Both the position numbers and the translations under genes were made by a program. Shown piece after piece: positions 44,816 to 53,209 of a stretch of DNA of 64,000 nt (positions within the stretch are counted from its first letter, which is position 1; each line of letters opens with the position of its first letter). Under the pieces are notes generated by a model. That model had not been told where the DNA came from. It was given only the letters and a program-made list of their open reading frames with translations, and did not search any database. The DNA lies in the NCBI GenBank assembly GCA_043738095.1, contig JAYSZI010000012.1, forward strand, positions 62,001-126,000, written 5' to 3'. The stretch is from Lysobacter_K sp043738095. GTDB lineage: Bacteria > Pseudomonadota > Gammaproteobacteria > Xanthomonadales > Xanthomonadaceae.

Positions 44816-45145
44816 ATGCGTATCGAAACCCACGGCCAGCAGATCGAAGTCACCGCTGCCCTTCGCGACTATGTCGAGAGCAAGCTGGCGCGGTTGCAGC
44901 GCCACTTCGACCAACCCTTCGCCGTGCGCACGCAACTCAGCCTCGACAAGCCGCAGCATTGCGCCGAGGCCACGGTCACCCTCGCCGGCCGCACCCTGCA
45001 TGCCGATGCCAGCGCTCTGGACATGTACGCCGCCATCGACTTGCTGGCCGACAAGCTCGACCGCCTGCTGCTCAAGCAGAAAGAAAAGCTGGTCGACCAC
45101 CACCGCGGTGAGAGCCTGGCCCGCAACGGTGAACTGATCGGATGA
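44816..45145 (+). CDS. hpf: Ribosome hibernation promoting factor
   Basis: HPF binds the 30S subunit and promotes 100S dimers in stationary phase. The 109-residue short form has the S30AE fold, starting MRIETHGQQIEVTAALRDYVESKL with SKLARLQRHF near 22-31 and ALDMYAAIDLLADKLDR(LL) near 62-78. A GGAGG site precedes the ATG. It lies 154 bp after rpoN and 28 bp before ptsN. Confidence 0.95.
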   Translation: MRIETHGQQIEVTAALRDYVESKLARLQRHFDQPFAVRTQLSLDKPQHCAEATVTLAGRTLHADASALDMYAAIDLLADKLDRLLLKQKEKLVDHHRGESLARNGELIG

Positions 45146-45173
45146 TCGCGCAGGGCGCTGGCACCCGCTGACC

Positions 45174-45686
45174 ATGGCGTTGCGGAACCTGCTCAGCGCC
45201 GAACGCATCGCGATCCTGTACGAACCAGGCAGCCGCGCCGCCGTACTCGATGCGGCGGCGCGCTTGCTGGCAAATCCCGTTCCACCAACCAACGCTACTG
45301 CGAGCATCCGCCCTGCGCTGGTTCGCACCATCGGCGATGGGCTGCGCGCGCGCGAGCAACTGACCAGTACCACAGTCGGCCACGGCGTCGCGATTCCGCA
45401 TACGCGCATCGCCACAATCGATGAACGCCGGGTGGCATTCCTGCGGCTGGCGCAGCCGGTAGACTTCAACGCCGCCGATGGCGAGCCGGTGGATCTAGTG
45501 GTGGCACTGGTCGTGCCCGAGCATCGAATAGAGCAACACCTGGAATCGCTGGCCGAGCTCGCCCAGAGCCTGGCCGATCCGCGCTATCGTGCCGCCCTGC
45601 GCGCCGCACCCACCCTCGAGTCGCTATGCCATCGGCTGCTCGACGGCGACAAGGCCGCGCCCTTCCCGCCCGAGACCTCCGAATGA
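45174..45686 (+). CDS. ptsN: Nitrogen PTS enzyme IIA
   Basis: EIIA-Ntr accepts phosphate from the PTS carrier and regulates processes such as potassium uptake. The 170-residue protein has the phosphorylated-His loop VGHGVAIPHTR with His76 as the likely phospho-site. Length is near the family value (about 155-160). It overlaps hprK (ATGA, 45683-45686) and follows hpf. No ptsO/Npr is adjacent; the HPr and EI downstream probably feed it. Confidence 0.93.
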   Translation: MALRNLLSAERIAILYEPGSRAAVLDAAARLLANPVPPTNATASIRPALVRTIGDGLRAREQLTSTTVGHGVAIPHTRIATIDERRVAFLRLAQPVDFNAADGEPVDLVVALVVPEHRIEQHLESLAELAQSLADPRYRAALRAAPTLESLCHRLLDGDKAAPFPPETSE

Positions 45687-46633
45687 CCACCCGCATCAGT
45701 GCGCATGAGCTGTTCGAGCAACTACGGGAGCGGTTGGGCCTGCGCTGGCTGGCCGGGCAGACCGGCCAGCAGCGTGTGCTCGAAGCGGTCGACACCGTCG
45801 CGCGGCGGCCCTCACTGGCTGGCTATCTCAATACGATTTACCCGAACAAAGTGCAGATCCTCGGCAGCGAAGAGCTGGCGTGGCTCGACGGCCTGGATTC
45901 GCGCCTGCGCTGGGAAACAATCGAGAAGATCATCCAGTTCCGCCCGCTGGCACTGGTGATTAGCAAGGAGCAATCCTGCCCGGAGGACCTACGTCACGCC
46001 GCTGAAGAAACCGACACGCCGTTGTGGATCTCGCCGCGCCGCGGTCATGAACTGCTCAACCACCTGCAATACCACCTCGCGCGCAAACTCGCGCCGCGGG
46101 TGACGATGCATGGGGTGTTCATGGAGATCTATTCGATCGGGGTGCTGATCACCGGCGAATCGGGTTCGGGCAAAAGCGAACTGGCGCTGGACCTGGTCAC
46201 GCGCGGCCACCGCTTGGTCGCCGACGACGCGCCGGAGTTCACCCAGATCGCGCCCGACGTGCTCGACGGCACCTGCCCGGACCTGCTGCAGGACCTGCTG
46301 GAAGTACGCGGCCTGGGCGTGCTCAGCATCCGCCACATGTTCGGCGACACCGCGGTCAAGAAGAACAAATACCTGCGCCTGATCGTGCACCTGACCAAGC
46401 CGCACCTGGAACCGCAGCCCAGCGGGATCGAGCGCATCATCGGCGACCTCGGCATGCGCCGCGTACTGGATCTGGACGTTCCGATGATCACCGTGCCCGT
46501 CATGCCGGGTCGCAACCTGGCGGTGCTGACCGAGGCCGCGACCCGCGCGCACATCCTGCGGGCGAAAGGGGTCGATCCGGCCGCCGCGTTCATGGCGCGC
46601 CACAGTCACTTCCTCGAGCGGGGCGACTCGTGA
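45683..46633 (+). CDS. hprK: HPr kinase/phosphorylase
   Basis: HprK phosphorylates and dephosphorylates Ser46 of HPr. The 316-residue protein has an N-terminal DRTGG-like domain, Walker A GESGSGKSELALDL at 158-171, and the signature EVRGLGVLSIRHMFG near 208-222 with the PPi-linked catalytic loop. It overlaps ptsN and, by GTGA, rapZ. HPr at 48208 has Ser46, so the pair is complete in the window. Confidence 0.95.
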   Translation: MTTRISAHELFEQLRERLGLRWLAGQTGQQRVLEAVDTVARRPSLAGYLNTIYPNKVQILGSEELAWLDGLDSRLRWETIEKIIQFRPLALVISKEQSCPEDLRHAAEETDTPLWISPRRGHELLNHLQYHLARKLAPRVTMHGVFMEIYSIGVLITGESGSGKSELALDLVTRGHRLVADDAPEFTQIAPDVLDGTCPDLLQDLLEVRGLGVLSIRHMFGDTAVKKNKYLRLIVHLTKPHLEPQPSGIERIIGDLGMRRVLDLDVPMITVPVMPGRNLAVLTEAATRAHILRAKGVDPAAAFMARHSHFLERGDS

Positions 46634-47511
46634 ACCACGCGACCGCGCCGACGCTGGTGGTAGTCAGCGGCATGTCCGGTTCGGGCAAGTCGGTAGCCCT
46701 CAACACCTTCGAAGACCTGGATTTCTACTGCGTCGACAACCTGCCCGCAGAACTGTTGCCGCAGTTCGTCAGCAGCGTGATCAATGGCGGCGACGGCGCG
46801 CCGACCAAGCTCGCGGTCGGCATCGACGTGCGTAACCGCCATGGCGATCTGGCCGACATCCCGGAATGGCTGTCTGCGGTGGGCAAGCTCGGGCTCGATC
46901 CGAAGCTGGTGTTCTTCGACGCGCAGGACGGCGTGCTGCTCAAGCGCTATGCCGACACGCGTCGGCGCCATCCGCTGAGTCAGTTTGGACTCGCGCTGGC
47001 CGATTCGATCTCGCTCGAGCGCCAGGTGTTGCGGCCCTTGCGGCAAATAGCCGATGCCGTGGTCGACACCAGTGCGATGAACGTGCACCAGCTGCGTCGG
47101 CACGTCATCACCGAGTTCGGCATCGGCGGCGACACCGGCATGTCGCTGCTGTTCGAATCGTTTGCCTACCGGCGCGGGGTGCCGGCCGACGCCGACTTTG
47201 TGTTCGACGCGCGCGCCCTGCCCAACCCGCACTGGAATCCGACCCTGCGACCGCTATCGGGCCGCGACGCCGACGTGCGCGACTACCTCGAGCTGCAGCC
47301 CGACGTAAACCTGTTCGCCGAACACATCAGCAATTTCCTCGACACTTGGTTGCCCAAGCTGCAATCCGACAGCACCCGCAGCTACGCCACGATCGCGTTT
47401 GGCTGCACCGGTGGCCGCCATCGCTCGGTGTACCTGGCCGAACGCCTGGCCGCGCATGCGCGCAGCCGCGGCTGGAACGAGGTCGCGATACATCATCGTG
47501 AGCTGGATTAG
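46630..47511 (+). CDS. rapZ: RNase adapter protein RapZ
   Basis: RapZ binds GlmZ-type small RNA and nucleotides to guide RNase E. The 293-residue protein has the P-loop VSGMSGSGKSVALNTFEDL near 12-30, and the C-terminal GCTGGRHRSVYLAERLA near 258-274, the conserved binding region. GTG 46630 overlaps the hprK stop. Its place after hprK matches rpoN operons in this lineage. Confidence 0.95.
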   Translation: MNHATAPTLVVVSGMSGSGKSVALNTFEDLDFYCVDNLPAELLPQFVSSVINGGDGAPTKLAVGIDVRNRHGDLADIPEWLSAVGKLGLDPKLVFFDAQDGVLLKRYADTRRRHPLSQFGLALADSISLERQVLRPLRQIADAVVDTSAMNVHQLRRHVITEFGIGGDTGMSLLFESFAYRRGVPADADFVFDARALPNPHWNPTLRPLSGRDADVRDYLELQPDVNLFAEHISNFLDTWLPKLQSDSTRSYATIAFGCTGGRHRSVYLAERLAAHARSRGWNEVAIHHRELD

Positions 47512-47720
47512 CCATGGTTCGGTGGCGGCGGCGCGCGCCGCTTTGCCGCCGTCGCAATCCGTGGGTGGCGCCGTGTTCGCACGGTAACGCCTCGTTACGG
47601 CGGCCCCCGCTCAGCCGGAGCCGCGCTTTGATACCCGTGCCACGCGAACTGCCGGAAGGTTTGGCGACGACCTCACCGCTGCGCTTCCGGACTGCAATGC
47701 GGGTCTGGTAACGTCGGGTC

Positions 47721-48113
47721 ATGGCTGTCGGCATCCTCTTGATCACCCACGAAGGCATCGGTAACGCGCTGCTGGCCGTCGCCGGCCGCCTGCTGCATCC
47801 CCTGCCGCTGCGCGCCGAGGTGTTGGAAGTCCCGTTTGACGGCGACCTCGATGTCTTGCTGCCACGCGCCAGTGCGGCGCTGCGGCGCGTCGACAGCGGC
47901 CAGGGCGTGCTGGTGCTGACCGATCTGTATGGGGCCACGCCAAGCAATCTCGCAGCGAAAGTCGCCCGCCTCGGAACGCCAGTGCGGCGGGTGTCGGCGG
48001 TGAGCCTGCCGATGCTGTTGCGGGTGATGAATTACGCCGAGCTCGAACTCGACGAACTTCCCGCAGTCGCCGCTGCCGGCGCACGCAACGGCGTGCTGGT
48101 TGATGAGGCATGA
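47721..48113 (+). CDS. PTS system mannose-type IIA component
   Basis: This 130-residue single-domain EIIA-Man has the N-terminal phospho-His motif LLITHEGIG with His10 and the conserved LTDLYGATPSNLA near 66-78. No IIB, IIC or IID genes are nearby, so it probably has a regulatory role and does not import sugar. It follows rapZ by 209 bp and its stop overlaps the 33-codon frame start (ATGA). Confidence 0.9.
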   Translation: MAVGILLITHEGIGNALLAVAGRLLHPLPLRAEVLEVPFDGDLDVLLPRASAALRRVDSGQGVLVLTDLYGATPSNLAAKVARLGTPVRRVSAVSLPMLLRVMNYAELELDELPAVAAAGARNGVLVDEA

Positions 48114-48211
48114 CGTTGGAGCAAGACGATGGCCCGAAAACGCAGGACGACGATGCACCACTGGGTGCTGCCCAACAGCCGCGCACCAGCGATGAGGAAT
48201 TCCCCCGATGA
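48110..48211 (+). CDS. 33-codon acidic frame between EIIA-Man and HPr, coupled at both ends
   Basis: The ATG at 48110 overlaps the EIIA-Man stop as ATGA (48110-48113). The frame then ends at TGA 48209-48211, overlapping the HPr ATG 48208 as ATGA. The 33-residue product (starting MTLEQDDGPK) is acidic, with nine Asp/Glu and a single Phe. It has no known homologue that I recognise. Perfect coupling at both ends argues that ribosomes pass through it. It may be a real small protein or a coupling leader for HPr. Confidence 0.55.
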   Translation: MTLEQDDGPKTQDDDAPLGAAQQPRTSDEEFPR

Positions 48212-48477
48212 TCGAACGTGAACTCACTGTTTCCAACCGCCTTGGCCTGCATGCGCGCGCCACCGCAAAACTCGTGCAACTGCTGTCGCCTTTCAAGAGC
48301 AGCGTCACCCTGGCTGCCAAGGGTCGCGAGATCAACGCCAAGAGCATCATGGGGGTGATGCTGCTGGCGGCCGGCCAGGGCACGTCTGTGCGGTTGCGGG
48401 TGGAAGGCAGCGATGAGGCCGAAGCCGCCGACGCGGTCGCCGCGTTGTTCGAACGCCGCTTCGACGAAGACAGCTGA
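48208..48477 (+). CDS. ptsH: Phosphocarrier protein HPr
   Basis: HPr carries phosphate from EI to EIIA proteins. The 89-residue protein has the phospho-His motif GLHARATAKL with His15 and the HprK target Ser46 in KSIMGVM, both at canonical positions. With HprK at 45.7 kb it forms the regulatory switch known from firmicutes and many proteobacteria. It follows the 33-codon frame by overlap and precedes EI. Confidence 0.95.
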   Translation: MIERELTVSNRLGLHARATAKLVQLLSPFKSSVTLAAKGREINAKSIMGVMLLAAGQGTSVRLRVEGSDEAEAADAVAALFERRFDEDS

Positions 48478-48527
48478 GGCACGCCGCATGAACCGGCCCG
48501 TGAGGCGCGCGCGATGAGGCAGCCGCG

Positions 48528-50255
48528 GTGAGGCAGGCCTTCCAAGGCACCGGCGTCTCGCGCGGTAGCGCTCTCGGCCGCGCGCGCGTGCGCCTGGCGC
48601 ATGCGCTCGAGGTCGCCGAGGAGCACATTGCCGAAAGCGCGGTCGAGGCCGAACTGACCCGACTGCACACCGCGATCACCAGCGTGCGCGCGGACCTGCA
48701 CGACCTGCGCGATCGCCTGCACGGCGCGCTCGCGCGCGAAGTCGGCGAGTTCCTCGACCTGCACACGCTGTTGCTCGACGACCCGGAATTGCTCCAGGGC
48801 CTCGATGCGCTGATCCGCACGGGGCGCTACAGCGCCGACTACGCGTTGCGCTTGCAACGCGACCGCATCGCCGGCGTGTTCGAGGCGATGGACGATCCGT
48901 ATTTCCGCAGCCGCCTGGACGACATTGACCAGGTGATCGGTCGCATCCACGCCGCGCTGCACCGCCACGATGCGAGCCTGCACGGCGTCGCCGGCGAGAT
49001 CCTCGTCACTGACAGCATCGCGCCGGCCGAACTGGTGCAATACCAAGCGCAAGGCGTGATCGCGATCGTCACCGCCGGCGGCAGCGCGCTGTCGCATAGC
49101 GCGATCCTCGCCCGCAGCCTGCACCTGCCGTTGGTGGTCGGCGCGGCGTCGGCGTTGCAGAAGATCAACGACGGCGACGCACTGATCGTTGATGGCAGCA
49201 GTGGATTGGTGGTGCTGGAGCCGGGCCCCATCGATCTGCGCGCGCACCGCGAGCGCGAGCGCGTGCACGTGCGCGAACGCCGCGAGCTCAATCGCCTGCG
49301 CCGCGAACCCACCCGTACCCGCGACGGCGCCGATATCCAGCTCTATGCCAACGCCGAATCGCGCGAGGACGTCGCCGAGGCGCACGCGCTGGGTGCATCC
49401 GGGGTCGGCCTGTACCGCACCGAGTTCTTGTTCCTGCAGCGCGTCGAACTGCCCGACGAAGAAGAACAGTTCCGCATCTATCGCGATGTCGTACTCGGCA
49501 TGAGCGGCCGTCCGGTCACGATCCGCACGCTCGACTTGGGCGCCGACAAGGCCGACCGCACCGGTCTGGCGTTGCGCGACGAACCCAACCCCGCGCTCGG
49601 CCTGCGCGGGGTGCGCCTGTCGCTGTCACGGCTGGACCTGCTGGAAACGCAGATGCGCGCGTTGCTGCGCGCGTCGGGTTACGGACCGGTACGGGTGCTC
49701 GTGCCGATGGTCACCTCGCGCGAGGAAATCCGCGACGTGCGCCGGCTGATGCACCGCGTCGCGCGCGACCTGCGCAGCCAGGGTTACGAGATCGCCGAGC
49801 ACGTCCCGCTCGGCGCGATGATCGAAGTGCCCGCGGCCGCGATCGCGTTGTCGGGCTTCATCGGCAGCGTCGACTTCCTGTCGATCGGCACCAACGACCT
49901 AGTCCAGTATTTGCTAGCGGCCGACCGCAACAACGAGGCGCTCGGCGCCCTGTACACACCGCTGCATCCGGCAGTGCTGCGAGTGCTGCGCTTCGTGATC
50001 CTGCTGGCAGGCAAACGCGGCAAGCCGATTGCGGTGTGCGGGGAAATGGCCGGCGACCCGCTGTTCGCGCCGCTGCTGCTCGCGTTGGGGTTGACCGAGT
50101 TCAGCCTGCATCCGGCCACGCTGCTGGAAGTGCGCCGACGCATCCGCGAATGCGACCTCACCGCGCTGCGCGCGCGCTCGCCGGCGTTGCTGCGCGCGCG
50201 CGACCGTGCCGGCATCGAGGCTTGGCTGGATAGCTGCGCGGCCCCGATTGCGTGA
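48528..50255 (+). CDS. ptsI: Phosphoenolpyruvate-protein phosphotransferase (enzyme I)
   Basis: EI starts the PTS by transferring phosphate from PEP to HPr. The 575-residue protein has the swivelling domain with phospho-His motif GGSALSHSAILARS and His190, then the PEP-binding barrel with GVGLYRTEFLF near 295-305 and FLSIGTNDLVQYLLAADRNN near 445-464. No GAF domain is present, so it is EI and not PtsP. GTG 48528 is the first usable start. It lies 50 bp after ptsH. Confidence 0.96.
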   Translation: MRQAFQGTGVSRGSALGRARVRLAHALEVAEEHIAESAVEAELTRLHTAITSVRADLHDLRDRLHGALAREVGEFLDLHTLLLDDPELLQGLDALIRTGRYSADYALRLQRDRIAGVFEAMDDPYFRSRLDDIDQVIGRIHAALHRHDASLHGVAGEILVTDSIAPAELVQYQAQGVIAIVTAGGSALSHSAILARSLHLPLVVGAASALQKINDGDALIVDGSSGLVVLEPGPIDLRAHRERERVHVRERRELNRLRREPTRTRDGADIQLYANAESREDVAEAHALGASGVGLYRTEFLFLQRVELPDEEEQFRIYRDVVLGMSGRPVTIRTLDLGADKADRTGLALRDEPNPALGLRGVRLSLSRLDLLETQMRALLRASGYGPVRVLVPMVTSREEIRDVRRLMHRVARDLRSQGYEIAEHVPLGAMIEVPAAAIALSGFIGSVDFLSIGTNDLVQYLLAADRNNEALGALYTPLHPAVLRVLRFVILLAGKRGKPIAVCGEMAGDPLFAPLLLALGLTEFSLHPATLLEVRRRIRECDLTALRARSPALLRARDRAGIEAWLDSCAAPIA

Positions 50256-50416
50256 GCCACGCACTCCGGTGTGTCATTCGCTGACGGACCCGGGCGATAA
50301 TGCCGCCATGAACACATAACGCCCGGTCGCATCCGTCGCTGCCTTTGTGCGAAGACGGTTGCGGCTCCAGCTGGTACCGGCCTCGCCGCTGCCATGAGTG
50401 CCAACCCGGAGCCCGC

Positions 50417-51778
50417 ATGGCCGAAACCCTCCGCCACGACAAGACCGCGCGCCAGCTGCGCCTGCTCTCCGACGCGCTCGACAGCGGTCGGCTGGGGCCG
50501 GTGCGTCGCCTGGTCAACACCTTGTCGCCGGCCGAGATCGGCAACCTGCTCGAATCGCTGCCGCCGGCCAAGCGCGTGGTGGTGTGGGGCCTGGTCGATC
50601 CCGAAGACGACGGCGAGGTGCTGGTCCACGTCGGCGACGAGGTGCGCGAGAGCTTGCTCGCGGACATGGACACCGACGAGATCGTCGCCGCGGTCGAAGA
50701 CCTCGACATCGACGACCTCGCCGATCTGGTCGAGGACCTGCCCGATACCGTCATCGACGAAGTACTCAAGTCGATGGACCGCGAGAATCGCGAGCGGCTC
50801 GAGCAGGTGCTGTCGTATCCGGAAGACACCGCCGGCCGCCTGATGAACCCCGACGTGGTGACGGTGCGCGCCGACACCACCATCGACGTGGTGCTGCGCT
50901 ACCTGCGCCTGCGCGGCGAACTGCCCGACCACACCGACCACTTGTACGTCGTCAGCCGTCGCCACCAGTACCTCGGCCGCATCGCTCTGGCGGCGCTGCT
51001 GACCCACGAACCCGGCACCCCGATCAACCGCCTGATCGACGACGAGCAGCCCGCGCTGGGCCTTGACGAGTCCGCCAACGACGTCGCCCGCCAGTTCACC
51101 GACCACGACTGGATCAGTGCGCCTGTGGTCGACGACAACAACATCCTGCTCGGCCGCATCACCATCGACGACATCGTCGACATCATCCGCGAGCAGGCCG
51201 AGCACCAGGCCCTCGGCGCGGCCGGTCTGGACGAGGACGACGACCTGTTCAGCCCGGTCCGGCGCGCGTTCCGACGCCGCATCCTCTGGCTCGGCATCAA
51301 TCTGGGCACCGCGTTCCTGGCCGCGGCGGTGATTGGCCGGTTCGAAGGTGCGATCGAAAAAATCGTCGCGCTCGCGATCCTGATGCCGATCGTCGCCGGC
51401 ATGGGAGGCAACGCCGGGATCCAGGTGCTGGCGCTGATGGTCCGCGGCCTCGCACTCGGTCAGATCGGCGCGTCCAATGTCGGCGTGCTGCTGCGCAAGG
51501 AGTTGTCGATTGCGTTGATCAACGGGATCACGCTGGGGCTGCTGCTGGGCGCGGTGGTCTGGCTGTGGTTCCAGGACCTGGCGCTGGCGCTGGTGATCGC
51601 CCTGGCACTGACGATCAACCTGTTGTTCGCCGCCACCGCTGGCGTGCTGGTGCCGCTGACGCTCAAGCGCCTGGGCTTCGACCCCGCACTGTCGGGCGGC
51701 GTGATCCTGACCACTGTCACCGATGTGATGGGCTTTCTCGCGTTCCTGGGGCTGGCGACGCTGGTGCTGTTGAAGTAA
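50417..51778 (+). CDS. mgtE: Magnesium transporter MgtE
   Basis: This 453-residue magnesium channel has an N-terminal MgtE domain (about 10-130), two CBS domains (about 135-255) and five C-terminal transmembrane helices (about 290-450). The pore motif PIVAGMGGNAGIQ near 318-330 contains the conserved GGN. ATG 50417 follows GGAGC closely; an in-frame ATG 24 codons upstream (50345) is less likely. It lies 161 bp after ptsI. The next gene starts within its stop (TAATG). Confidence 0.95.
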   Translation: MAETLRHDKTARQLRLLSDALDSGRLGPVRRLVNTLSPAEIGNLLESLPPAKRVVVWGLVDPEDDGEVLVHVGDEVRESLLADMDTDEIVAAVEDLDIDDLADLVEDLPDTVIDEVLKSMDRENRERLEQVLSYPEDTAGRLMNPDVVTVRADTTIDVVLRYLRLRGELPDHTDHLYVVSRRHQYLGRIALAALLTHEPGTPINRLIDDEQPALGLDESANDVARQFTDHDWISAPVVDDNNILLGRITIDDIVDIIREQAEHQALGAAGLDEDDDLFSPVRRAFRRRILWLGINLGTAFLAAAVIGRFEGAIEKIVALAILMPIVAGMGGNAGIQVLALMVRGLALGQIGASNVGVLLRKELSIALINGITLGLLLGAVVWLWFQDLALALVIALALTINLLFAATAGVLVPLTLKRLGFDPALSGGVILTTVTDVMGFLAFLGLATLVLLK

Positions 51779-52455
51779 TGCCCATGCCGATCGACGTCTC
51801 CACATTCGTATCGATCGTGATTGCCGTGGCCGCAGTCGTAGCCGGATACGGCTACGTCCGCAAACTGCGGCGGGGCGACTACATCCGCACCTACATGTTC
51901 CCCCCGGGGTTGCTGGCGAAGCTGCGCAATCACTACCCGGCATTTGCCGCCAAGGAGGAGCAGCTCGTCGCACGCGCGCTGCGCCGTTTTTTCCTCGCCT
52001 ACCTGCACGGCGGGCGCCGGCAGGTGGCGATGCCGTCGCAGGTTGCCGACGTGCTCTGGCACGAGTTCATCCTTTACACCCGCCATTACCAACTGTTCTG
52101 CCGCAATGCGTTTGGCGGTTTCCTGCACCACAGCCCGGCTGTGGTCCTAAGCCGCAGTCGCGATCGCAATGCCGGTCTACGCCGTACTTGGTGGCATAGC
52201 TGTCTCGACGAAAACATCAATCCGCGCAAAGCGACCCGGCTGCCGCTGCTGTTCGCCCTCGACAGCAAGCTCGGCGTTGGCGATGGGTATCGCTACACGC
52301 TCGACTGCCGTCGCGAAACCCGGGGCGATGCCAACGACGCGCACTGCGCGAGTGACTTCTGCGACCTCAGTTTCGACGGCAGCACCGAGGGATTCGGGGA
52401 CAGCGGTTCCGATGCGGGCGGCGATGGTTGCGGCGGGGGATGCGGCGGCGACTAG
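51778..52455 (+). CDS. GRDP-like (glycine-rich domain-containing) protein of unknown function
   Basis: This 225-residue protein has one N-terminal hydrophobic segment (about 8-25) and a core with VADVLWHEFILYTRHYQLFC near 88-107 and FLHHSPA near 113-119. That pattern resembles the GRDP/DUF1399 family of bacteria and plants. The C-terminus is a short Gly/Cys/Asp-rich tail (DGCGGGCGGD). It starts in the mgtE stop (TAATG), so it is coupled with the magnesium channel. Function is unknown. Confidence 0.62.
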   Translation: MPMPIDVSTFVSIVIAVAAVVAGYGYVRKLRRGDYIRTYMFPPGLLAKLRNHYPAFAAKEEQLVARALRRFFLAYLHGGRRQVAMPSQVADVLWHEFILYTRHYQLFCRNAFGGFLHHSPAVVLSRSRDRNAGLRRTWWHSCLDENINPRKATRLPLLFALDSKLGVGDGYRYTLDCRRETRGDANDAHCASDFCDLSFDGSTEGFGDSGSDAGGDGCGGGCGGD

Positions 52456-52583
52456 GGGCCTCGGCGCGGCGTAACGTTCTAACTGCACCGACGTAGTCGT
52501 AGACCGGACCAGGCGCAACGCACCCGATCCGCGGCACTACGGCACGACTCCGCCTTGGATTTAAACAACAGTTGGACCTCCGG

Positions 52584-53102
52584 ATGACAATGCCACCACC
52601 ACTTCCGCCGTTGGATAGCAGCCGGGCGACTACCCAAGGCGACACCAAGGACATGCTTGCCTGCATCACCCAGCTGATGCTGTGCCTGGTCGGCGGCGGC
52701 TGGGCGGGTTACGCCACCGATCCCGCGCCGGCGGCCCCACTACTGGTGGGCGCGTTTGGGATGGTCGTCGCCTGGTTCGCCGCTTACGCCGCCGCGCACT
52801 CCGTCGGCATGCTGATCGCGCCGGTATTGATCGCACGCGATGTCGTGCGGTGGGCGCGGGGACGCGGAGTACGCAACGTCCGCGACGAGCGGCGGCTGGA
52901 TGCGGCGTTCGTCGCGATCGCCGTGTTGGCGCTGCTGGGCCTTAGCGTGATCGTCGCTGTAGTGGTGTGGACGATCGCTGCGCAGGCCTCCCTGCTGGCC
53001 ACGCTGGCACGCTTTGTCGGCATAGCGGCCTTGGCATCGCTGCTGACATCTCGCGCGCATCACGCCATCGGTGAACTTCAATGGGGCGGGCCACCGCCGT
53101 AA
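52584..53102 (+). CDS. Membrane protein of unknown function
   Basis: This 172-residue protein has a proline-rich start (MTMPPPLPPL), then about four hydrophobic segments (about 30-48, 52-75, 110-130 and 135-155) and a basic loop RARGVRNVRDERR-like region near 90-103. ATG 52584 is used; a TTG at 52572 could extend it by four residues. It is a single gene 128 bp after the GRDP-like gene and convergent with pyrB. No family is recognised. Confidence 0.55.
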   Translation: MTMPPPLPPLDSSRATTQGDTKDMLACITQLMLCLVGGGWAGYATDPAPAAPLLVGAFGMVVAWFAAYAAAHSVGMLIAPVLIARDVVRWARGRGVRNVRDERRLDAAFVAIAVLALLGLSVIVAVVVWTIAAQASLLATLARFVGIAALASLLTSRAHHAIGELQWGGPPP

Positions 53103-53209
53103 TCGGGTCCGTGGGCTGCGCGGACAGCGGACTCGGACAGTTTTTGTAGACGGATCGGGGAGTCAGGCGGGTGCCGGCAGAGGCGCTACGGCCTGCGACG
53201 GCCGATGTC

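Noticed and set aside
47673..49385. 570-codon minus-strand frame over EIIA-Man, HPr and EI
   Set aside because: The plus-strand genes have catalytic motifs and overlaps; the minus frame has none.
50256..50416. Known magnesium riboswitch before mgtE
   Set aside because: No recognisable M-box-like conserved elements could be read in the leader.
49784..51973. 729-codon minus-strand frame over ptsI and mgtE
   Set aside because: Antisense of two well-supported genes; low-complexity Gln/Arg composition.
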